Under the pieces are notes generated by a model, which saw nothing but the letters and a program-made list of their open reading frames with translations, ran no database searches and had not been told where the DNA came from. Positions 47,401 to 59,174 of a stretch of 64,000 bases of DNA are shown here, one piece after another. The stretch spans positions 3,100,001 through 3,164,000 of the forward strand of contig NZ_CP137552.1 of the NCBI RefSeq assembly GCF_039691755.1, in the 5' to 3' direction. The translations under genes and the position numbers were made by a program. Within the stretch, counting starts at the first letter, position 1. Every line of letters begins with the position of its first letter. The stretch is from Halomonas sp. Bachu 37 (lineage in GTDB: Bacteria > Pseudomonadota > Gammaproteobacteria > Pseudomonadales > Halomonadaceae).

Positions 47401-48665
47401 AGTACCGGGTGCTCGCGGATGACATCGGCGAGGATGTCCCACACCTCCGGCAGCTCGCGTTCGACCATCTTCTTCGCCGCCTTGATCGTCGAGGCGTAGC
47501 CCAGCGACTGCAGCTTGGAGTAGATGAACGGCTTGAACAGCTCCAGCGCCATCTTCTTGGGCAGGCCACACTGGTGCAAGCGCAGCGTCGGACCTACGGT
47601 AATCACCGAACGACCTGAATAGTCGACGCGCTTACCCAGCAGGTTCTGACGGAAACGACCTTGCTTACCCTTGATCATGTCGGCGAGCGACTTCAACGGG
47701 CGCTTGTTGGAGCCCGTAATCGCACGGCCACGACGACCATTGTCCAGCAGCGCATCGACCGCTTCCTGCAGCATGCGCTTCTCGTTGCGCACGATGATGT
47801 CCGGCGCATTCAGATCAAGAAGACGCTTCAGGCGATTGTTGCGGTTGATCACACGACGGTAAAGGTCGTTGAGATCCGAGGTCGCGAAGCGGCCACCGTC
47901 AAGCGGTACCAGCGGACGCAGGTCCGGCGGCAGCACGGGCAGCACTTCCATGACCATCCACGCGGGCGCATTGCCGGAGTGGTAGAAGGCTTCTAAAAGC
48001 TTCAAGCGCTTGGAGAGCTTCTTGATCTTGGTTTCGGAGTTGGTCTGCGGGATTTCCTCGCGCAGGTGATTGATCTCTTCTTCGAGATCGATATCTTTCA
48101 GCAACTCCTGAACAGCTTCGGCACCCATACGGGCATCGAAATCGTCGCCGAACTCTTCCAGGGCTTCGAAGTACTGCTCGTCGTTCAACAGCTGGCCACG
48201 CTCCAGCGTGGTCATGCCCGGGTCGATGACGACGAAGCTCTCGAAGTATAGCACCCGCTCGATATCGCGCAGGGTCATGTCGAGGAACATGCCGATACGT
48301 GACGGCAGCGACTTCAGAAACCAGATGTGCGCGACCGGCGAGGCCAGCTCGATATGGCCCATGCGCTCGCGGCGTACCGCGGCCTTGGTCACTTCGACGC
48401 CGCACTTCTCGCAGATGATGCCGCGATGCTTCATGCGCTTGTACTTGCCGCACAGGCACTCGTAATCCTTCACCGGACCGAAGATCTTGGCGCAGAACAG
48501 GCCGTCGCGCTCCGGCTTGAAGGTGCGGTAGTTGATGGTCTCGGGCTTCTTCACCTCGCCGAAGGACCAGGAGCGAATCATGTCCGGCGACGCCAGGGTA
48601 ATCTTGATCGCGTCAAATTCTTCGGACTGAGACTGCGATTTGAGGACTTTCACCAAATCTTTCAT
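44445..48665 (-). CDS. rpoC: RNA polymerase beta' subunit
   Basis: 1406 residues. Catalytic largest subunit. N-terminal zinc finger [20 protein letters not shown], the active-site [14 protein letters not shown] that holds the catalytic magnesium, bridge helix and trigger loop region, second zinc site ([20 protein letters not shown]) and C-terminal domain are all present. 10 bases after rpoB. Complete and collinear with the enterobacterial protein. Confidence 0.98.
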   Translation of the reverse strand: MKDLVKVLKSQSQSEEFDAIKITLASPDMIRSWSFGEVKKPETINYRTFKPERDGLFCAKIFGPVKDYECLCGKYKRMKHRGIICEKCGVEVTKAAVRRERMGHIELASPVAHIWFLKSLPSRIGMFLDMTLRDIERVLYFESFVVIDPGMTTLERGQLLNDEQYFEALEEFGDDFDARMGAEAVQELLKDIDLEEEINHLREEIPQTNSETKIKKLSKRLKLLEAFYHSGNAPAWMVMEVLPVLPPDLRPLVPLDGGRFATSDLNDLYRRVINRNNRLKRLLDLNAPDIIVRNEKRMLQEAVDALLDNGRRGRAITGSNKRPLKSLADMIKGKQGRFRQNLLGKRVDYSGRSVITVGPTLRLHQCGLPKKMALELFKPFIYSKLQSLGYASTIKAAKKMVERELPEVWDILADVIREHPVLLNRAPTLHRLGIQAFEPLLIEGKAIQLHPLVCAAYNADFDGDQMAVHVPLTLEAQLEARALMMATNNVLSPANGEPIIVPSQDVVLGLYYMTREKINAKGEGMVFSDLNEVERAFGTQSASLHARVKVRLDEVDVDEETGERSQHRRVYDTTVGRALLFRILPEGVPFELIDQPMKKKAISKLINEVYRRAGLKPTVIFADQLMYTGFRLATWSGASIGVNDFVIPDAKTEIVDAAEAEVKEIEDQFSSGLVTAGEKYNKVIDIWSKANDKVAKAMMTGISKETVIDRDGNEVEQDSFNSVFIMADSGARGSAAQIRQLAGMRGLMAKPDGSIIETPIVANFREGLNVLQYFISTHGARKGLADTALKTANSGYLTRRLVDVAQDLVITEIDCGTENGLTLHPIIEGGDIIVPLSQRVLGRVVAQDVIDPSNDDVLIPRGTLLDEKWCAELDTMGVDEIIVRSTITCETPHGVCASCYGRDLARGHQVNIGESVGVIAAQSIGEPGTQLTMRTFHIGGAASRSSAVDSVQVKHGGKVRLHNIKYVERGDGKLVVVSRSSALAVADEHGREREYYKLPYGAELSVRDGETVDAGTMVAKWDPHTHPIIAEVEGKAQYVDLDEGVTMHRSVDEMTGLSSIEVIESAARPMAGRDKRPMIMLQDEAGEYVSVSGANTPVQYLLPGKAIVSADNGATIGVGEVVARIPVEASGNKDITGGLPRVADLFEARKPKESAILAEISGVVSFGKETKGKRRLTITPEGGGDPFEALIPKWRQIAVFEGESVEKGEVISDGPSNPHDILRLLGVAELAKYITAEVQEVYRLQGVGINDKHIEVIVRQMLRKVEISDAGDSDFITGDQAELVRVLEQNARLEKEDKFPAKYTRLLLGITKASLATESFISAASFQETTRVLTEAAVTGKRDYLRGLKENVVVGRLIPAGTGLTHHAERRRKREDAERLFSPSATEVEQELGAQLTALDSEEEDL

Positions 48666-48675
48666 TGGGAGGCTC

Positions 48676-51600
48676 CTAGCTCTCTAACTCGATATCGATG
48701 CCCAGCGAGCGGATTTCCTTCACCAGTACGTTGAAGGATTCCGGCATGCCTGCCTGCATGGTGTGGTCGCCATCCACGATGTTCTTGTACATCTTGGTGC
48801 GGCCTTCGACGTCATCCGACTTGACGGTGAGCATCTCTTGTAGGGTGTATGCGGCGCCATACGCTTCCAGCGCCCACACTTCCATCTCACCGAAGCGCTG
48901 ACCACCGAACTGGGCCTTACCACCCAGCGGCTGCTGGGTCACCAGCGAGTAAGAACCGGTGGAACGGGCGTGCATCTTGTCGTCTACCAGGTGGTTCAGC
49001 TTGAGCATATACATGTAGCCCACTGTCACCGAGCGGTCGAAGGCATCGCCGGTACGCCCGTCGTACAGGGTCATCTGGCCGGATTCGGGAATGTCGGCAA
49101 GCTTGAGCAGATGCTTGATCTCATGCTCCTTGGCACCGTCGAATACCGGCGTAGCCATCGGCACACCCGCCTTCAGATTCTTGGCCAACGCGATCACTTC
49201 ATCGTCGGTCAACGAATCCAGATCCTCGACACGCGTGCCCGGGGTGTTGTAGATCTGGCCCAGGAAGTCACGGATCTCGGCGACCTGCTGGCCGCGAGCA
49301 TCACGCAACATGCTGTCGATCTTCATGCCCAGACCGCGTGCCGCCATGCCCAGGTGGGTTTCCAGAATCTGCCCCACGTTCATGCGCGACGGTACACCCA
49401 AAGGGTTCAACACCACGTCGACCGGCTCGCCCTTCTCGTCGAACGGCATGTCCTCGATCGGCATGATGGCCGAGATGACACCCTTGTTACCGTGACGACC
49501 GGCCATCTTGTCACCCGGCTGGATGCGACGCTTGACCGCCATGTAGACCTTGACGATCTTGAGCACGCCCGGTGCCAGATCGTCGCCCTGGGTCAGCTTG
49601 CGCTTCTTGTCTTCGAAACGCTCGTCCATCTCCTTGCGACGATTCTCGAGCTGCTCGTCGGCCTGGGCCAGCAGTTCGTTGAACGTCTCGTCCTGCAGGC
49701 GCAGCTTGAACCACTGCTGACGCGGCAGTTCGTCGAGGTACGCCTCGTCCAGCACGTCGCCTTTCTTCAGGTTCGGACCGCCGTTCACCGCCTGGCCTTC
49801 CAGGGTACGCTTGAGACGCTCGAAGGTGGCGTCTTCGGCGATGCGGTAGGTCTCCTGCAGATCCTTGCGCACCTCGTCGAGCTGCATCTGCTCGATGGAT
49901 AGCGCACGGGTGTCCTTCTCGACACCATCGCGGGTGAAGACCTGAACGTCGATCACGGTACCGACCATGCCGGTCGGCGCACGCAGCGAGGTGTCTTTCA
50001 CATCAGACGCCTTCTCGCCGAAGATGGCACGCAGCAGCTTCTCTTCCGGCGTCAGCTGGGTTTCGCCCTTGGGCGTCACCTTGCCTACCAGAATATCGCC
50101 GGGACCCACTTCGGCGCCGATGTAGACTACGCCCGCCTCATCCAGCTTGGAGAGCGCCGACTCACCCACGTTGGGGATATCGGAGGTGATCTCTTCCGAA
50201 CCCAACTTGGTATCACGGGACACGCAGGTCAGTTCCTGAATGTGGATCGTGGTGAAACGGTCTTCCTGGACCACCCGCTCGGACAGCAGGATGGAGTCCT
50301 CGAAGTTGTAGCCGTTCCAGGGCATGAACGCGATGCGCATGTTCTGGCCCAGGGCCAGGTCACCCATGTCCACCGACGGGCCGTCGGCGAGGATATCGCC
50401 ACGTGCCACGTTGTCTCCGGGACGCACGATGGGGCGCTGGTTCATGCAGGTGTTCTGGTTGGAACGCACGTACTTGGTCAGGTTGTAGATATCGACCCCG
50501 GCTTCACCACCGATGATCTCGTCTTCGTTGACCCGTACCACGACGCGACGCGCATCCACCGAGTCGATCACACCGCCACGACGCGCCACGGCACAGACGC
50601 CGGAGTCGCGTGCAACGAAGCGCTCCATGCCGGTACCGACGAGCGGCTTTTCGGCACGCAGGGTCGGCACCGCCTGACGCTGCATGTTCGAGCCCATCAA
50701 GGCGCGGTTGGCGTCATCGTGCTCGAGGAACGGAATCAAGGCCGCTGCCACGGAGACGACCTGGCGCGGCGATACGTCCATCAGCGTCACTTGCTCGGGG
50801 CGCATGAAAGTGGTTTCGCCGCGATGACGCACCTGTACCAGATCGTCATTCAGCTTGTTCGACTCGTCCACCGCCGCCGACGCCTGGGCGATAACGTAGT
50901 CGCCCTCCTCGATCGCCGACAGGTGAACGATATCGTCGGTCAACTGACGATCGACCACCTTGCGGTACGGCGTCTCGAGGAAACCGTAGCTGTTGGTGTG
51001 GCTGTAGGTGGCCAACGAGTTGATCAGGCCGATGTTCGGGCCTTCCGGTGTCTCGATCGGGCACAGGCGGCCGTAGTGCGTGGCGTGAACGTCGCGCACC
51101 TCGAAGCCGGCGCGCTCACGGGTCAAGCCACCCGGGCCGAGCGCCGAGACACGACGCTTGTGCGTCACCTCGGAGAGCGGGTTGTTCTGGTCCATGAACT
51201 GAGAAAGCTGGCTGGAGCCGAAGAACTCCTTCACCGCCGCCGCCACCGGCTTGGCGTTGATCAGATCCTGCGGCATCAGGCCTTCGCTTTCGGCCATGGA
51301 AAGACGCTCTTTCACCGCACGTTCGACGCGCACCAGACCAACGCGGAACTGGTTTTCCGCCATCTCGCCGACACAACGGATACGGCGGTTGCCCAGGTGG
51401 TCGATATCGTCGACATCGCCGAAGCCGTTGCGGATATTGATCAGCTCCTTGAGTACATCGAGGATATCGCGCTGATCGAGGACACCGGCACCGGTATCGG
51501 CGTCGCGGCGCAGGCGACGGTTGAACTTCATGCGACCTACGCCGGACAGGTCGTAACGGTCTTCGGTGAAGAACAGGTTGTGGAACAGCGTCTCGGCGGC

Positions 51601-52752
51601 TTCCTTGGTGGGCGGCTCACCGGGGCGCATCATGCGATAGATTTCCACCAGCGCTTCAAGCTGAGAGTTGGTGGTGTCCAGCTTGAGTGTATCGGAGATG
51701 AACGAGCCGCAATCCAGGTCGTTGGTATACAGCGTTTCCAACTCGACGATACCGCCCTGGCCCAACGCTTCCAGCAGCTCCGGCGTAATCTCGGTATTGC
51801 ACGGGCAGATCAACTCGCCGGTCCTGGTGTCGACCTGATCCTTGGCCAACGTCTTGCCGAACAGGTACTCCATCGGCACATCGAGGCGCTCGATGCCGCT
51901 TTTCTCCAGCTGGCGAATATGCTTCTGGGTGACACGACGGCCTTCCTCGACGATCACGCTGCCATCGGCATCCTTGATGTCGAAGGTCGCGGTCTCGCCG
52001 CGCAGGCGCGAGGGCACCAGCTCCACGGAGAAGCCGGACTTCTCGATATGGAACTTGCTGGTCTCGAAGAACTCGTCGAGGATCTCTTCGGCGCTCATGC
52101 CCAATGCACGCATCAATACGGACGCCGGCAGCTTGCGGCGACGGTCGATACGCACGAAGACGTTGTCCTTGGGATCGAACTCGAAGTCGAGCCAGGAGCC
52201 GCGGTAAGGAATCACGCGTGCCGAGTAGAGCAGCTTGCCCGAGGAGTGGCTCTTGCCCTTGTCGTGGTCGAAGAACACGCCCGGCGAGCGGTGCAGCTGG
52301 GAGACGATGACACGCTCGGTACCGTTGATCACGAAGGTACCGTTCTCGGTCATCAGGGGGATTTCCCCCATGTAGACTTCCTGCTCCTTGATGTCCTTGA
52401 TCGCCTTGTTCGAGGAGTCGCGATCATAGATGATCAAGCGAACCTTGACGCGCAGCGGGGCGGAGTAGGTCACGCCGCGCAGCTGGCACTCCTTGACATC
52501 GAACGCCGGGGTGCCGAAACGGTAGCTGACATACTCGAGAGCCGCGTTACCCGAGAAGCTCTCGATCGGGAACACGGACTTGAACGCCGCGTGCAGGCCG
52601 ACCTCGTGCCGCTCGTCGGGCGAACGATCCTGCTGGAGGAAGTCGTAGTAGGAATCAAGCTGGATGGCCAGCAAGTAGGGCACATCCATCACTTGGGGCA
52701 GTTTGCCGAAATCCTTGCGGATGCGTTTTTTCTCAGTATATGAGTAAGCCAT
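48676..52752 (-). CDS. rpoB: RNA polymerase beta subunit
   Basis: 1358 residues. [20 protein letters not shown] start. The rifampicin region reads [40 protein letters not shown], i.e. the sensitive wild-type form. The flap, the [13 protein letters not shown] motif and the C-terminal clamp contact ([20 protein letters not shown]) are intact. Co-transcribed with rpoC and, through an attenuator, with rplL. Confidence 0.98.
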   Translation of the reverse strand: MAYSYTEKKRIRKDFGKLPQVMDVPYLLAIQLDSYYDFLQQDRSPDERHEVGLHAAFKSVFPIESFSGNAALEYVSYRFGTPAFDVKECQLRGVTYSAPLRVKVRLIIYDRDSSNKAIKDIKEQEVYMGEIPLMTENGTFVINGTERVIVSQLHRSPGVFFDHDKGKSHSSGKLLYSARVIPYRGSWLDFEFDPKDNVFVRIDRRRKLPASVLMRALGMSAEEILDEFFETSKFHIEKSGFSVELVPSRLRGETATFDIKDADGSVIVEEGRRVTQKHIRQLEKSGIERLDVPMEYLFGKTLAKDQVDTRTGELICPCNTEITPELLEALGQGGIVELETLYTNDLDCGSFISDTLKLDTTNSQLEALVEIYRMMRPGEPPTKEAAETLFHNLFFTEDRYDLSGVGRMKFNRRLRRDADTGAGVLDQRDILDVLKELINIRNGFGDVDDIDHLGNRRIRCVGEMAENQFRVGLVRVERAVKERLSMAESEGLMPQDLINAKPVAAAVKEFFGSSQLSQFMDQNNPLSEVTHKRRVSALGPGGLTRERAGFEVRDVHATHYGRLCPIETPEGPNIGLINSLATYSHTNSYGFLETPYRKVVDRQLTDDIVHLSAIEEGDYVIAQASAAVDESNKLNDDLVQVRHRGETTFMRPEQVTLMDVSPRQVVSVAAALIPFLEHDDANRALMGSNMQRQAVPTLRAEKPLVGTGMERFVARDSGVCAVARRGGVIDSVDARRVVVRVNEDEIIGGEAGVDIYNLTKYVRSNQNTCMNQRPIVRPGDNVARGDILADGPSVDMGDLALGQNMRIAFMPWNGYNFEDSILLSERVVQEDRFTTIHIQELTCVSRDTKLGSEEITSDIPNVGESALSKLDEAGVVYIGAEVGPGDILVGKVTPKGETQLTPEEKLLRAIFGEKASDVKDTSLRAPTGMVGTVIDVQVFTRDGVEKDTRALSIEQMQLDEVRKDLQETYRIAEDATFERLKRTLEGQAVNGGPNLKKGDVLDEAYLDELPRQQWFKLRLQDETFNELLAQADEQLENRRKEMDERFEDKKRKLTQGDDLAPGVLKIVKVYMAVKRRIQPGDKMAGRHGNKGVISAIMPIEDMPFDEKGEPVDVVLNPLGVPSRMNVGQILETHLGMAARGLGMKIDSMLRDARGQQVAEIRDFLGQIYNTPGTRVEDLDSLTDDEVIALAKNLKAGVPMATPVFDGAKEHEIKHLLKLADIPESGQMTLYDGRTGDAFDRSVTVGYMYMLKLNHLVDDKMHARSTGSYSLVTQQPLGGKAQFGGQRFGEMEVWALEAYGAAYTLQEMLTVKSDDVEGRTKMYKNIVDGDHTMQAGMPESFNVLVKEIRSLGIDIELES

Positions 52753-52977
52753 CTGTATTCCCCAGCTTGTTCACCATGGGTGACCGACGCGTGGTCATCT
52801 GCCCGCGGGCGTGTCAGACGCAGACAGCAAGCTCCTGGTCGGTAGCTCGCCGTCGAAAATCTTGATCGATAACAGTGTTACAACTAACGGCAGTGTCACA
52901 ACAACGGTAATACTGTCTTTGCGTACCGCCTGTGCGTACTGCATTTCCGTTACAACCGATCAGCTGCAACAGAAAAA

Positions 52978-53007
52978 GGCCGGCAGCGGGAGTTCCCGCC
53001 GCCAGCC
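52978..53007 (-). terminator. rplL-rpoB attenuator hairpin
   Basis: In the 295-base gap between rplL and rpoB the minus strand shows GGCTGGCGGCGGG, a short loop and CCCGCTGCCGGCC, then TTTTT. In enterics a partial terminator at this place lowers rpoBC expression relative to L7/L12. The hairpin is seen; partial read-through is inferred. The rest of the gap (52753-52977) shows nothing further that I recognise. Confidence 0.75.
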
Positions 53008-53047
53008 GTGGAAGCTTACGCAGCGCGTGAAGCCATGAGCACAAGAA

Positions 53048-53419
53048 TTACTTGAGCTCGACTGACGCGCCCGCTTCTTCCAACTTCTTCTTGGCTTCTT
53101 CGGCATCGTCCTTGGACATGCCTTCCTTGATGGTAGCCGGTGCGCCGTCGACGGCACCCTTGGCTTCCTTCAGGCCAAGACCGGTGATCTCGCGAACCGC
53201 CTTGATCACGTTGACTTTCTTGTCGCCCGCGCTGGTCAGCACGAGGTCGAATTCAGTCTGCTCTTCCTCGGCAGCAGCATCACCGCCACCCGGGCCGGCG
53301 ACCACGGCAGCTGCCGCGGAAACGCCGAACTTCTCTTCCATCGCTTCGATCAGCTCGACAACTTCCATTACGGACATGTCGGCAACGGCGTTGATGATAT
53401 CGTCTTTGGTCAGTGCCAT
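53048..53419 (-). CDS. rplL: 50S ribosomal protein L7/L12
   Basis: 123 residues from ATG 53419 ([20 protein letters not shown]). N-terminal dimerisation domain, Ala/Gly-rich hinge, and C-terminal domain [20 protein letters not shown], which recruits translation factors. Hinge is acidic ([13 protein letters not shown]). Follows rplJ after 77 bases. Confidence 0.98.
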   Translation of the reverse strand: MALTKDDIINAVADMSVMEVVELIEAMEEKFGVSAAAAVVAGPGGGDAAAEEEQTEFDLVLTSAGDKKVNVIKAVREITGLGLKEAKGAVDGAPATIKEGMSKDDAEEAKKKLEEAGASVELK

Positions 53420-53496
53420 TTTCAATTCCTAAACTTTGCGGGAGTCTCGATATCTCGAAACTCGAGGTTTCAATGTTCGGTGTGAACAGGTGCCGA

Positions 53497-53997
53497 TCAG
53501 GCGGCTTCCTGCTTCTGGTCGCGCAGGGCGGCCAGGGTCCGAACCAGCTTGCCGGCGGAGGCTTCTTTCATTACCGACATCAGCTTGGCGATGGCTTCAT
53601 CGTAAGTCGGCAGTGTTGCCAGACGGTCGATGTCGCTTGCCGGGATCAGCTCACCTTCGTAGGCCAACGCCTTGACTTCGAAGTTCTGATCCTGCTTGGC
53701 GAATTCCTTGAACAGGCGGGCGGCAGCGCCCGGATGATCGGTGGAAAACGCCAGCAGGGTCGGACCCACGAAGCTATCGTTCAGACATTCCCATTGGGTG
53801 CCTGACAGGGCGCGGCGAGCCAGGGTGTTGCGCACAACACGGACCTGGACGCCATTCTCGCGGGCCTGCTTGCGCAGATCGGTCATCTTGCCGACCGAGA
53901 CACCACGAGAATCGGCAACTACGACGGAGAGAGCATCCTTGGCCGCTTCACTGACCTCGGCAACAATCGCTTTCTTGCCTTCAAGTGCTAGTGGCAC
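53497..53997 (-). CDS. rplJ: 50S ribosomal protein L10
   Basis: 166 residues. I choose GTG 53997 ([20 protein letters not shown], read as Met): AAGGAG lies 8 bases before it. A GTG at 54006 overlaps that site. L10 binds the L11 rRNA region and carries L7/L12 dimers on its C-terminal helix. In enterics L10-L12 represses translation from its own leader; a matching leader is present upstream. Confidence 0.95.
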   Translation of the reverse strand: MPLALEGKKAIVAEVSEAAKDALSVVVADSRGVSVGKMTDLRKQARENGVQVRVVRNTLARRALSGTQWECLNDSFVGPTLLAFSTDHPGAAARLFKEFAKQDQNFEVKALAYEGELIPASDIDRLATLPTYDEAIAKLMSVMKEASAGKLVRTLAALRDQKQEAA

Positions 53998-54189
53998 AGT
54001 GATCACTCCTTCGTGCCGGAACCTCGATAGGTAAGGCTCCGGTGGTTACCATCTCTTCCCATCGAGATCGGGAATGCCTTGCTTTCCTCGATCTGCGGCG
54101 GGAAGCCTTAGAGGATGGTGCACACCAGAAAACTGTTTCAGAAAACCGTTTCCGGAAGCTGCTAACTGCCAGCTTCAGCCAACTGGGGG

Positions 54190-54273
54190 CGACACCATCT
54201 GCGCAGGCGCTTGAGCCATTAAGCCGCTCTGGCGGCGATCGCGGAGCGGCACCTGCGGTCTTTGACGGTGCCC
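54190..54273 (-). promoter_or_regulatory. L10-type autoregulatory mRNA leader
   Basis: The 329 bases between rplA and rplJ include, on the minus strand, blocks like the enterobacterial rplJ leader: GGCACCGTCAAAGACCGCAG, GTGCC, then GGCTTAATGG and GCCTGCGCAGATGGTGTCG. These can pair as in the known L10-(L12)4 binding structure. Recognised from memory of the E. coli leader; the remainder of the gap shows no gene. Confidence 0.65.
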
Positions 54274-54326
54274 CGAACATATGGCACGGGGACCGCAAAG
54301 TTTCTTGCCTGTTTCGACCTGCCGGC

Positions 54327-55019
54327 TTATACCAGCCCGGAATGGTCGACGGTGAGACCCGGTCCCATGGTAGTGGACAAGGTCACTTTCTTGAAATAGA
54401 TACCCTTGGACGTGCTCGGCTTGAGTTTCTTCAAGTCGGCTACCAGTGCATTCAGGTTGCCCTGGATTGCATCTACGTCGAAATCGGCCTTGCCCAGCGT
54501 GGTGTGGATAATGCCGTTCTTGTCGGTACGGAAACGCACCTGACCTGCTTTGGCATTTTTCACCGCGGTAGCGACATCGGGTGTCACGGTGCCGACCTTG
54601 GGGTTCGGCATCAGGCCGCGCGGACCGAGAATCTGACCCAGCTGACCGACAACGCGCATGGCGTCCGGCGAGGCGATGACGACGTCGAAGTCCATCACGC
54701 CTTTCTTGACCTGCTCGGCCAGCTCGTCCATACCCACGATGTCGGCACCAGCTTCCTTGGCCGCATCGGCATTGGCGCCCTGGGTGAAGACCGCCACGCG
54801 GACGTCCTTACCGGTACCATTGGGCATGACGGTAGCGCCACGGACCACCTGGTCGGATTTACGCGGATCAACGCCCAGGTTGATTGCGACATCCAGAGAC
54901 TCCTTGAAGTTCACGGTGGACAGCTCGGCGAGCAGTGCCACGGCTTCTTCGAGGGAGTAGGTCTTGCTGGAGTCGACCTTTTCGCGAATCAGTTGTGCGC
55001 GCTTGGACAGTTTAGCCAT
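54327..55019 (-). CDS. rplA: 50S ribosomal protein L1
   Basis: 230 residues: [36 protein letters not shown] block ([14 protein letters not shown]), [20 protein letters not shown] and C-terminal [17 protein letters not shown]. Forms the mobile L1 stalk at the E site; in enterics it also represses rplKA translation. 2 bases after rplK. Confidence 0.98.
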   Translation of the reverse strand: MAKLSKRAQLIREKVDSSKTYSLEEAVALLAELSTVNFKESLDVAINLGVDPRKSDQVVRGATVMPNGTGKDVRVAVFTQGANADAAKEAGADIVGMDELAEQVKKGVMDFDVVIASPDAMRVVGQLGQILGPRGLMPNPKVGTVTPDVATAVKNAKAGQVRFRTDKNGIIHTTLGKADFDVDAIQGNLNALVADLKKLKPSTSKGIYFKKVTLSTTMGPGLTVDHSGLV

Positions 55020-55021
55020 GA

Positions 55022-55453
55022 TTAGAGACCCTCCACGTTGAGGCCCATGCTACGGGCGCTACCGGCGATGGTGCGCACCGCGGCATCGAGATCGGCAGCC
55101 GTCAGATCCGGCTCCTTGGTCTTGGCGATCTCTTCGAGCTGGTCGCGCGTCACGGTACCGACCTTCTTCTTGTTCGGTTCACCGGAGCCGGACTTGATAC
55201 CGGCGGCCTTCTTCAGCAGCACTGCAGCAGGCGGCGTCTTGGTGATGAACGTGAAGCTACGGTCGGAATAGACGGTAATCACCACGGGAGTCGGCAGACC
55301 CGGCTCGATATCCTGCGTTGCGGCATTGAATGCCTTACAGAATTCCATGATGTTGACGCCGTGCTGACCCAGTGCGGGACCGACGGGGGGACTCGGATTG
55401 GCTTTACCTGCTGCAACCTGCAGCTTGATGTAAGCCTGGACTTTCTTGGCCAT
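55022..55453 (-). CDS. rplK: 50S ribosomal protein L11
   Basis: 143 residues: [20 protein letters not shown] (proline-rich thiostrepton-binding region) and C-terminal rRNA-binding domain ending [18 protein letters not shown]. Part of the GTPase centre and needed for RelA activation. The 150-base gap to nusG must hold its promoter, but I could not assign one clearly. Confidence 0.98.
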   Translation of the reverse strand: MAKKVQAYIKLQVAAGKANPSPPVGPALGQHGVNIMEFCKAFNAATQDIEPGLPTPVVITVYSDRSFTFITKTPPAAVLLKKAAGIKSGSGEPNKKKVGTVTRDQLEEIAKTKEPDLTAADLDAAVRTIAGSARSMGLNVEGL

Positions 55454-55603
55454 GATAACACTCCAGTTGGGTAATAACGCCTTGCGGCTCCCCGGTGACT
55501 ATGAGACGACCGGAGTCGACTCAGCTACTTCCAGAAACTGCCGCGACATTTGCCGCACCACAAGCCCTGGATAGAAATTCTTCGTTACGTGACGTTTGGT
55601 GCC

Positions 55604-56137
55604 TTACTCTTTTTCCACCTGGGCGAACTCGAGCTCGACCGGCGTCGCGCGCCCGAAGATCAATACACTGACCTGCAGACGGCTCTTGTCGTAATTGACC
55701 TCTTCGACCACGCCATTGAAATCGGCGAAAGGCCCGTCCACCACCCGCACCGACTGGCCGGGTTCGAACATGGTCTTGGGACGCGGCTTGTCGGTACCGT
55801 CCTTGACGCGACGCAGGATGGAATCGGCTTCACGCTGAGTGATCGGCGCCGGCTTCTCCTTGGTCCCGCCGATGAAGCCCATGACGCGCGGCGTCTCGTT
55901 CACCAGGTGCCAGGTCTCATCGTCCATTTCCATCTCGACCAGCACGTAGCCGGGATAGAACTTGCGCTCGCTCTTGCGGCGCTTGCCGTCGCGCACTTCA
56001 ACGACTTCTTCGGTCGGCACCAGAATCTCGCCAAAGCGATCTTCCATTTCATACATCTTCACGCGCTCCAGCAAGGAGCGCATGACGTGTTTCTCGAAAC
56101 CGGAATAAGCGTGAACGACGTACCAACGCTTGGACAT
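55604..56137 (-). CDS. nusG: transcription termination/antitermination factor NusG
   Basis: 177 residues from ATG 56137 ([20 protein letters not shown]). NGN domain and C-terminal KOW domain ([20 protein letters not shown]). Couples RNA polymerase with Rho or the ribosome (through S10/NusE). The frame continues up to 56368, but that part overlaps secE and is not NusG. 8 bases after secE. Confidence 0.97.
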   Translation of the reverse strand: MSKRWYVVHAYSGFEKHVMRSLLERVKMYEMEDRFGEILVPTEEVVEVRDGKRRKSERKFYPGYVLVEMEMDDETWHLVNETPRVMGFIGGTKEKPAPITQREADSILRRVKDGTDKPRPKTMFEPGQSVRVVDGPFADFNGVVEEVNYDKSRLQVSVLIFGRATPVELEFAQVEKE

Positions 56138-56145
56138 GAAAGCTC

Positions 56146-56514
56146 CTAACCAATGACGCCGGACATCGCCCAGCCAAGAAGGGTGTCGATCAACCACAGC
56201 ATCAAGCCGACCACCAGAACGGCGACCAGCACGATGGCGGTGGTCTGCACGGTTTCCTGACGAGTCGGCCAGACGACGCGCTGAATCTCTTTCTTGGCGC
56301 TGACGGCCAACTCGACAAGATCGCGCCCCTTGGTCGTGGTCAAGGCGATCAGCCCCGCCAGCGCACACAGCACGACAACGCCCAGCACGCGATAGAGCAG
56401 GGCGACATCAGCAAAATAGGTGTTGCCGACAATGGCGGCTACAAGAAGTGTCGCGACCACCGCCCACTTGAGCCCGTCGTGGCGCGACTGTTGCACCTCG
56501 GCGTTATGTTTCAT
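56146..56514 (-). CDS. secE: protein translocase subunit SecE
   Basis: 122 residues with three hydrophobic segments and the conserved essential C-terminal part [20 protein letters not shown]. The three-helix form is typical of gammaproteobacteria. Partner of SecY. Follows tRNA-Trp in the same direction; operon with nusG. Confidence 0.97.
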   Translation of the reverse strand: MKHNAEVQQSRHDGLKWAVVATLLVAAIVGNTYFADVALLYRVLGVVVLCALAGLIALTTTKGRDLVELAVSAKKEIQRVVWPTRQETVQTTAIVLVAVLVVGLMLWLIDTLLGWAMSGVIG

Positions 56515-56600
56515 GAAAACGAGACTCCTCAGGGTGCGGCAATCGAATTAAAGAATTCCTGATGGTCCAGATAGTAAAGACCCGCCAATCTGGGGAAGAT

Positions 56601-56676
<76 letters not shown>

Positions 56677-56820
56677 TTAACATGTGTATGCAGCAAGTCT
56701 TTGCGACCACCCTGCACAACAGCGGGCGCCACTATAGCGAAACATGCCTCGCCTGGCAACCCCGCCCTGCGTTTTTCTTCCCGACCATCACCGAGAAGGC
56801 AAAAAGAACAAACAAAAAAA

Positions 56821-56844
56821 GGCGAGCTTGGCTCGCCTTTTTTT
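56821..56844 (-). terminator. bidirectional terminator between tRNA-Thr and tRNA-Trp
   Basis: GGCGAGC/GCTCGCC stem, TTG loop, with seven A on one side and seven T on the other. It ends the tRNA-Tyr-Gly-Thr transcript. It stands where a tufB gene is found in many relatives. Confidence 0.9.
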
Positions 56845-56851
56845 GTAAACA

Positions 56852-56926
56852 TGGAGCTCATGGACGGATTTGAACCGTCGACCTCACCCTTACCAAGGGT
56901 GTGCTCTACCCCTGAGCTACATGAGC
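56852..56926 (-). tRNA. tRNA-Thr (GGT anticodon)
   Basis: 75 bases with encoded CCA. Acceptor GCTCATG/CATGAGC, anticodon loop TTGGTAA with GGT, T-loop GGTTCAAATCC. Third of three clustered tRNAs before the terminator. Confidence 0.97.
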
Positions 56927-56980
56927 AAACTTCACACCTATCGACAGCAACCTGACGGTTCCGCCGACTCTTCAAGCAAC

Positions 56981-57054
<74 letters not shown>

Positions 57055-57150
57055 TAAGGAAGAGACCTATCAGGGAATACACCAATCAAGGACCACACCT
57101 GTCAACCATCTGCCCTGCACAACCCAACCAATGTCAGGCCGTCTTGAATC

Positions 57151-57234
<84 letters not shown>

Positions 57235-57246
57235 AACTGTGGCGGC

Positions 57247-57276
57247 ACATTGTGCCAGCTCCTGAACTGCTGTCAA
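57247..57276 (-). promoter_or_regulatory. tRNA operon promoter
   Basis: Minus strand TTGACA (57276-57271), 18-base spacer, CAATGT (57252-57247), with GC-rich GCCGCC after it as in stringently controlled stable-RNA promoters. 13 bases before the tRNA-Tyr 5' end. Confidence 0.7.
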
Positions 57277-57354
57277 GCGACTTATCTGCTTGACTTGGCT
57301 CGGCATTAACTCTCTCAACGCCATGCCGTTCGCCCTGGAACGCGCTGCATTCTG

Positions 57355-58194
57355 TCAAAGCAGCATGGAAAATGCAAGGCCCGCTCTAATTTTTTCCAAC
57401 GACGCGGGCTCGGCAATGCGCGGCGCACCCGCCATCTTTCCGGCACGCTCTGCCAGGGTAAGCGGGAAGCAGGCCTCAAGTCCTCCGTACACCATGTCGG
57501 GCCAGACCGAATGCGGAATCTGCACGCCACGAGAGATAACCCGGGCATCTCCTCCGGTCAACAGCATGGGCAAGGCCACGCCCTGCTGGTCACACACCTC
57601 GCTATAGATACGGTTGACGGCGCTCACCGCCGCCATGTAGATGCCATGGTTCACCGCCTCTACCGTACGCCGCCCCGGCATGAGCAACTCATCCGCCTCG
57701 CTATCGGGGTCGATGGCGACATTGCGCGTTCCCAGCTTCAAGCTCTCTTTCATCAACCGCAGGCCCGGCAGGATATAGCCGCCCAGATGTCGCCCTCCCG
57801 GCAGCACGAAATCCACGGTAATGGCACTACCGCAATCCACCGCGCAGCACCCACCCGCCAACTGGTAGCCGGCCAGGGCACCCATCCAACGATCCACGCC
57901 CAGCCGACCCGGCTCTTCATAGCCATTGACCACGCCAAGGGCCTCGGCGGTGGAGTGAGCCACGTAAACCTGTCGAACCTGATGGCGCAGCAGCTGGACG
58001 GTATCGTTGAGCACCGCCGCCCGGGCGACGCTGGAGATGCGCACAGCCTCGACGACATCGAGATCGGGGATATCCGCACCGGGACGCCACTCTTCTCGGG
58101 TCCACACCGCGCCCCGAGAACGAATCTCGCTGCTTTCGACATCCTTGAGGCGCCACTTCGACAAGGTATTGCCGATATCCAGATCGAGTATCAT
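57355..58194 (-). CDS. coaX: type III pantothenate kinase
   Basis: 279 residues. First step of coenzyme A synthesis, the CoaX type that is not inhibited by CoA. MILDLDIGNTLSKWRL (ATP-binding phosphate 1 motif DIGNT), GVDRWMGALAGYQLAGGCCAVDCGSAITVDFVLPGG (read in parts: GVDRWM, VDCGSAITVD) and LLTGGDARVI. Its ATG overlaps the birA stop (58191-58194). birA-coaX is a common pair. Confidence 0.93.
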   Translation of the reverse strand: MILDLDIGNTLSKWRLKDVESSEIRSRGAVWTREEWRPGADIPDLDVVEAVRISSVARAAVLNDTVQLLRHQVRQVYVAHSTAEALGVVNGYEEPGRLGVDRWMGALAGYQLAGGCCAVDCGSAITVDFVLPGGRHLGGYILPGLRLMKESLKLGTRNVAIDPDSEADELLMPGRRTVEAVNHGIYMAAVSAVNRIYSEVCDQQGVALPMLLTGGDARVISRGVQIPHSVWPDMVYGGLEACFPLTLAERAGKMAGAPRIAEPASLEKIRAGLAFSMLL

Positions 58195-59174
58195 ACAGAC
58201 CTACGCACGCTGATTTCCCCACCGGCCAGGCGTCGCTCGCGGCCCTCCTCGGACACCCACAGGTTGCCCGCCGCATCGACCTCGCCGGCCACGGCCTGCT
58301 GCTCGCGCTGACCCTCGATCACCCGCACCGGCATGCCGGCATAGGCGTGGCGCCGGTTCCACTCCTCGTGCCACGCTTCGAAACCCTCCTTCTCGAAGCT
58401 TGCCAGCAGCTTCAATAGCGCAGCCACGGTCTCGGCGGCCAGCTGGTTACGCGAAAGGTCATGCAACTGATCGAAAAGGGCCGCCACCGGTTGGTCCAGA
58501 GAAGCACGCAAGGTATTGGGGAGCCACAAGTTCATACCCATGCCCACCACCACCTCGCAGGGCCCCGCGGCGTCACCGGTAACCTCGATGAGAATGCCGG
58601 CGAGCTTGCCCAGCTTTCCCTCGGCATCCGCCAGCAGCACATCGTTGGGCCACTTCAGTCGTGGCACGACACCGTGGTGCTCCAGCACCTGCGTTAGCGC
58701 TACCGCCACCGCCAGGCTGAGCCCTTCCAGCACGCCGACGCCCCCTTCGAAGCGCCAGCCGATCGACAGCATCAAGCTCTGCCCCCAGGGAGTCGTCCAC
58801 TGCCGGCCCCGGCGCCCACGCCCGGCGGTCTGCAGCTCCGCCAGGCACACCTCGGCATGTCCCGCACCCTGGGTAAAGCGCTGGCGAATGTATTCGTTGC
58901 TCGAAGGCAGTTGATCCTCGACGAACAGGCGGGCCAGGTGGCGACGCGCATCATGGGGCAAGCCGGCCACGACGGTGGCACCGTCGAGCGGTTCGAACGG
59001 CCGCGACAGGCGGTATCCGCGTCCCTTGACCGCTTCCACTTCGACACCCAGCGCCTCGAGTTTCTTCAGCTGTTTCCATACCGCCGCCCGCGACACACCC
59101 AGTGCCTCACCGAGCTGCTCGCCGGAATGGACCTTGCCATCGCTTAACAAGCGCATCAGATTACCGATGGTCAT
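58191..59174 (-). CDS. birA: biotin-protein ligase / biotin operon repressor
   Basis: 327 residues. N-terminal winged helix-turn-helix (GEQLGEALGVSRAAVWKQLK), so it should repress biotin genes as well as biotinylate AccB. Catalytic domain with GRGRRGRQW at 118-126 (biotinyl-AMP loop), LKWPNDVLL and the C-terminal SH3-like domain. Operon with coaX, divergent from typA. Confidence 0.95.
   Translation of the reverse strand: MTIGNLMRLLSDGKVHSGEQLGEALGVSRAAVWKQLKKLEALGVEVEAVKGRGYRLSRPFEPLDGATVVAGLPHDARRHLARLFVEDQLPSSNEYIRQRFTQGAGHAEVCLAELQTAGRGRRGRQWTTPWGQSLMLSIGWRFEGGVGVLEGLSLAVAVALTQVLEHHGVVPRLKWPNDVLLADAEGKLGKLAGILIEVTGDAAGPCEVVVGMGMNLWLPNTLRASLDQPVAALFDQLHDLSRNQLAAETVAALLKLLASFEKEGFEAWHEEWNRRHAYAGMPVRVIEGQREQQAVAGEVDAAGNLWVSEEGRERRLAGGEISVRRSV

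Noticed and set aside
44436..47618. 1060-codon open frame opposite rpoC, and similar long frames opposite rpoB (50242-52743), fusA (41067-43202) and glnA (853-2205)
   Set aside because: These are antisense shadows caused by GC-rich codon use in very well conserved genes; the products have no family features.
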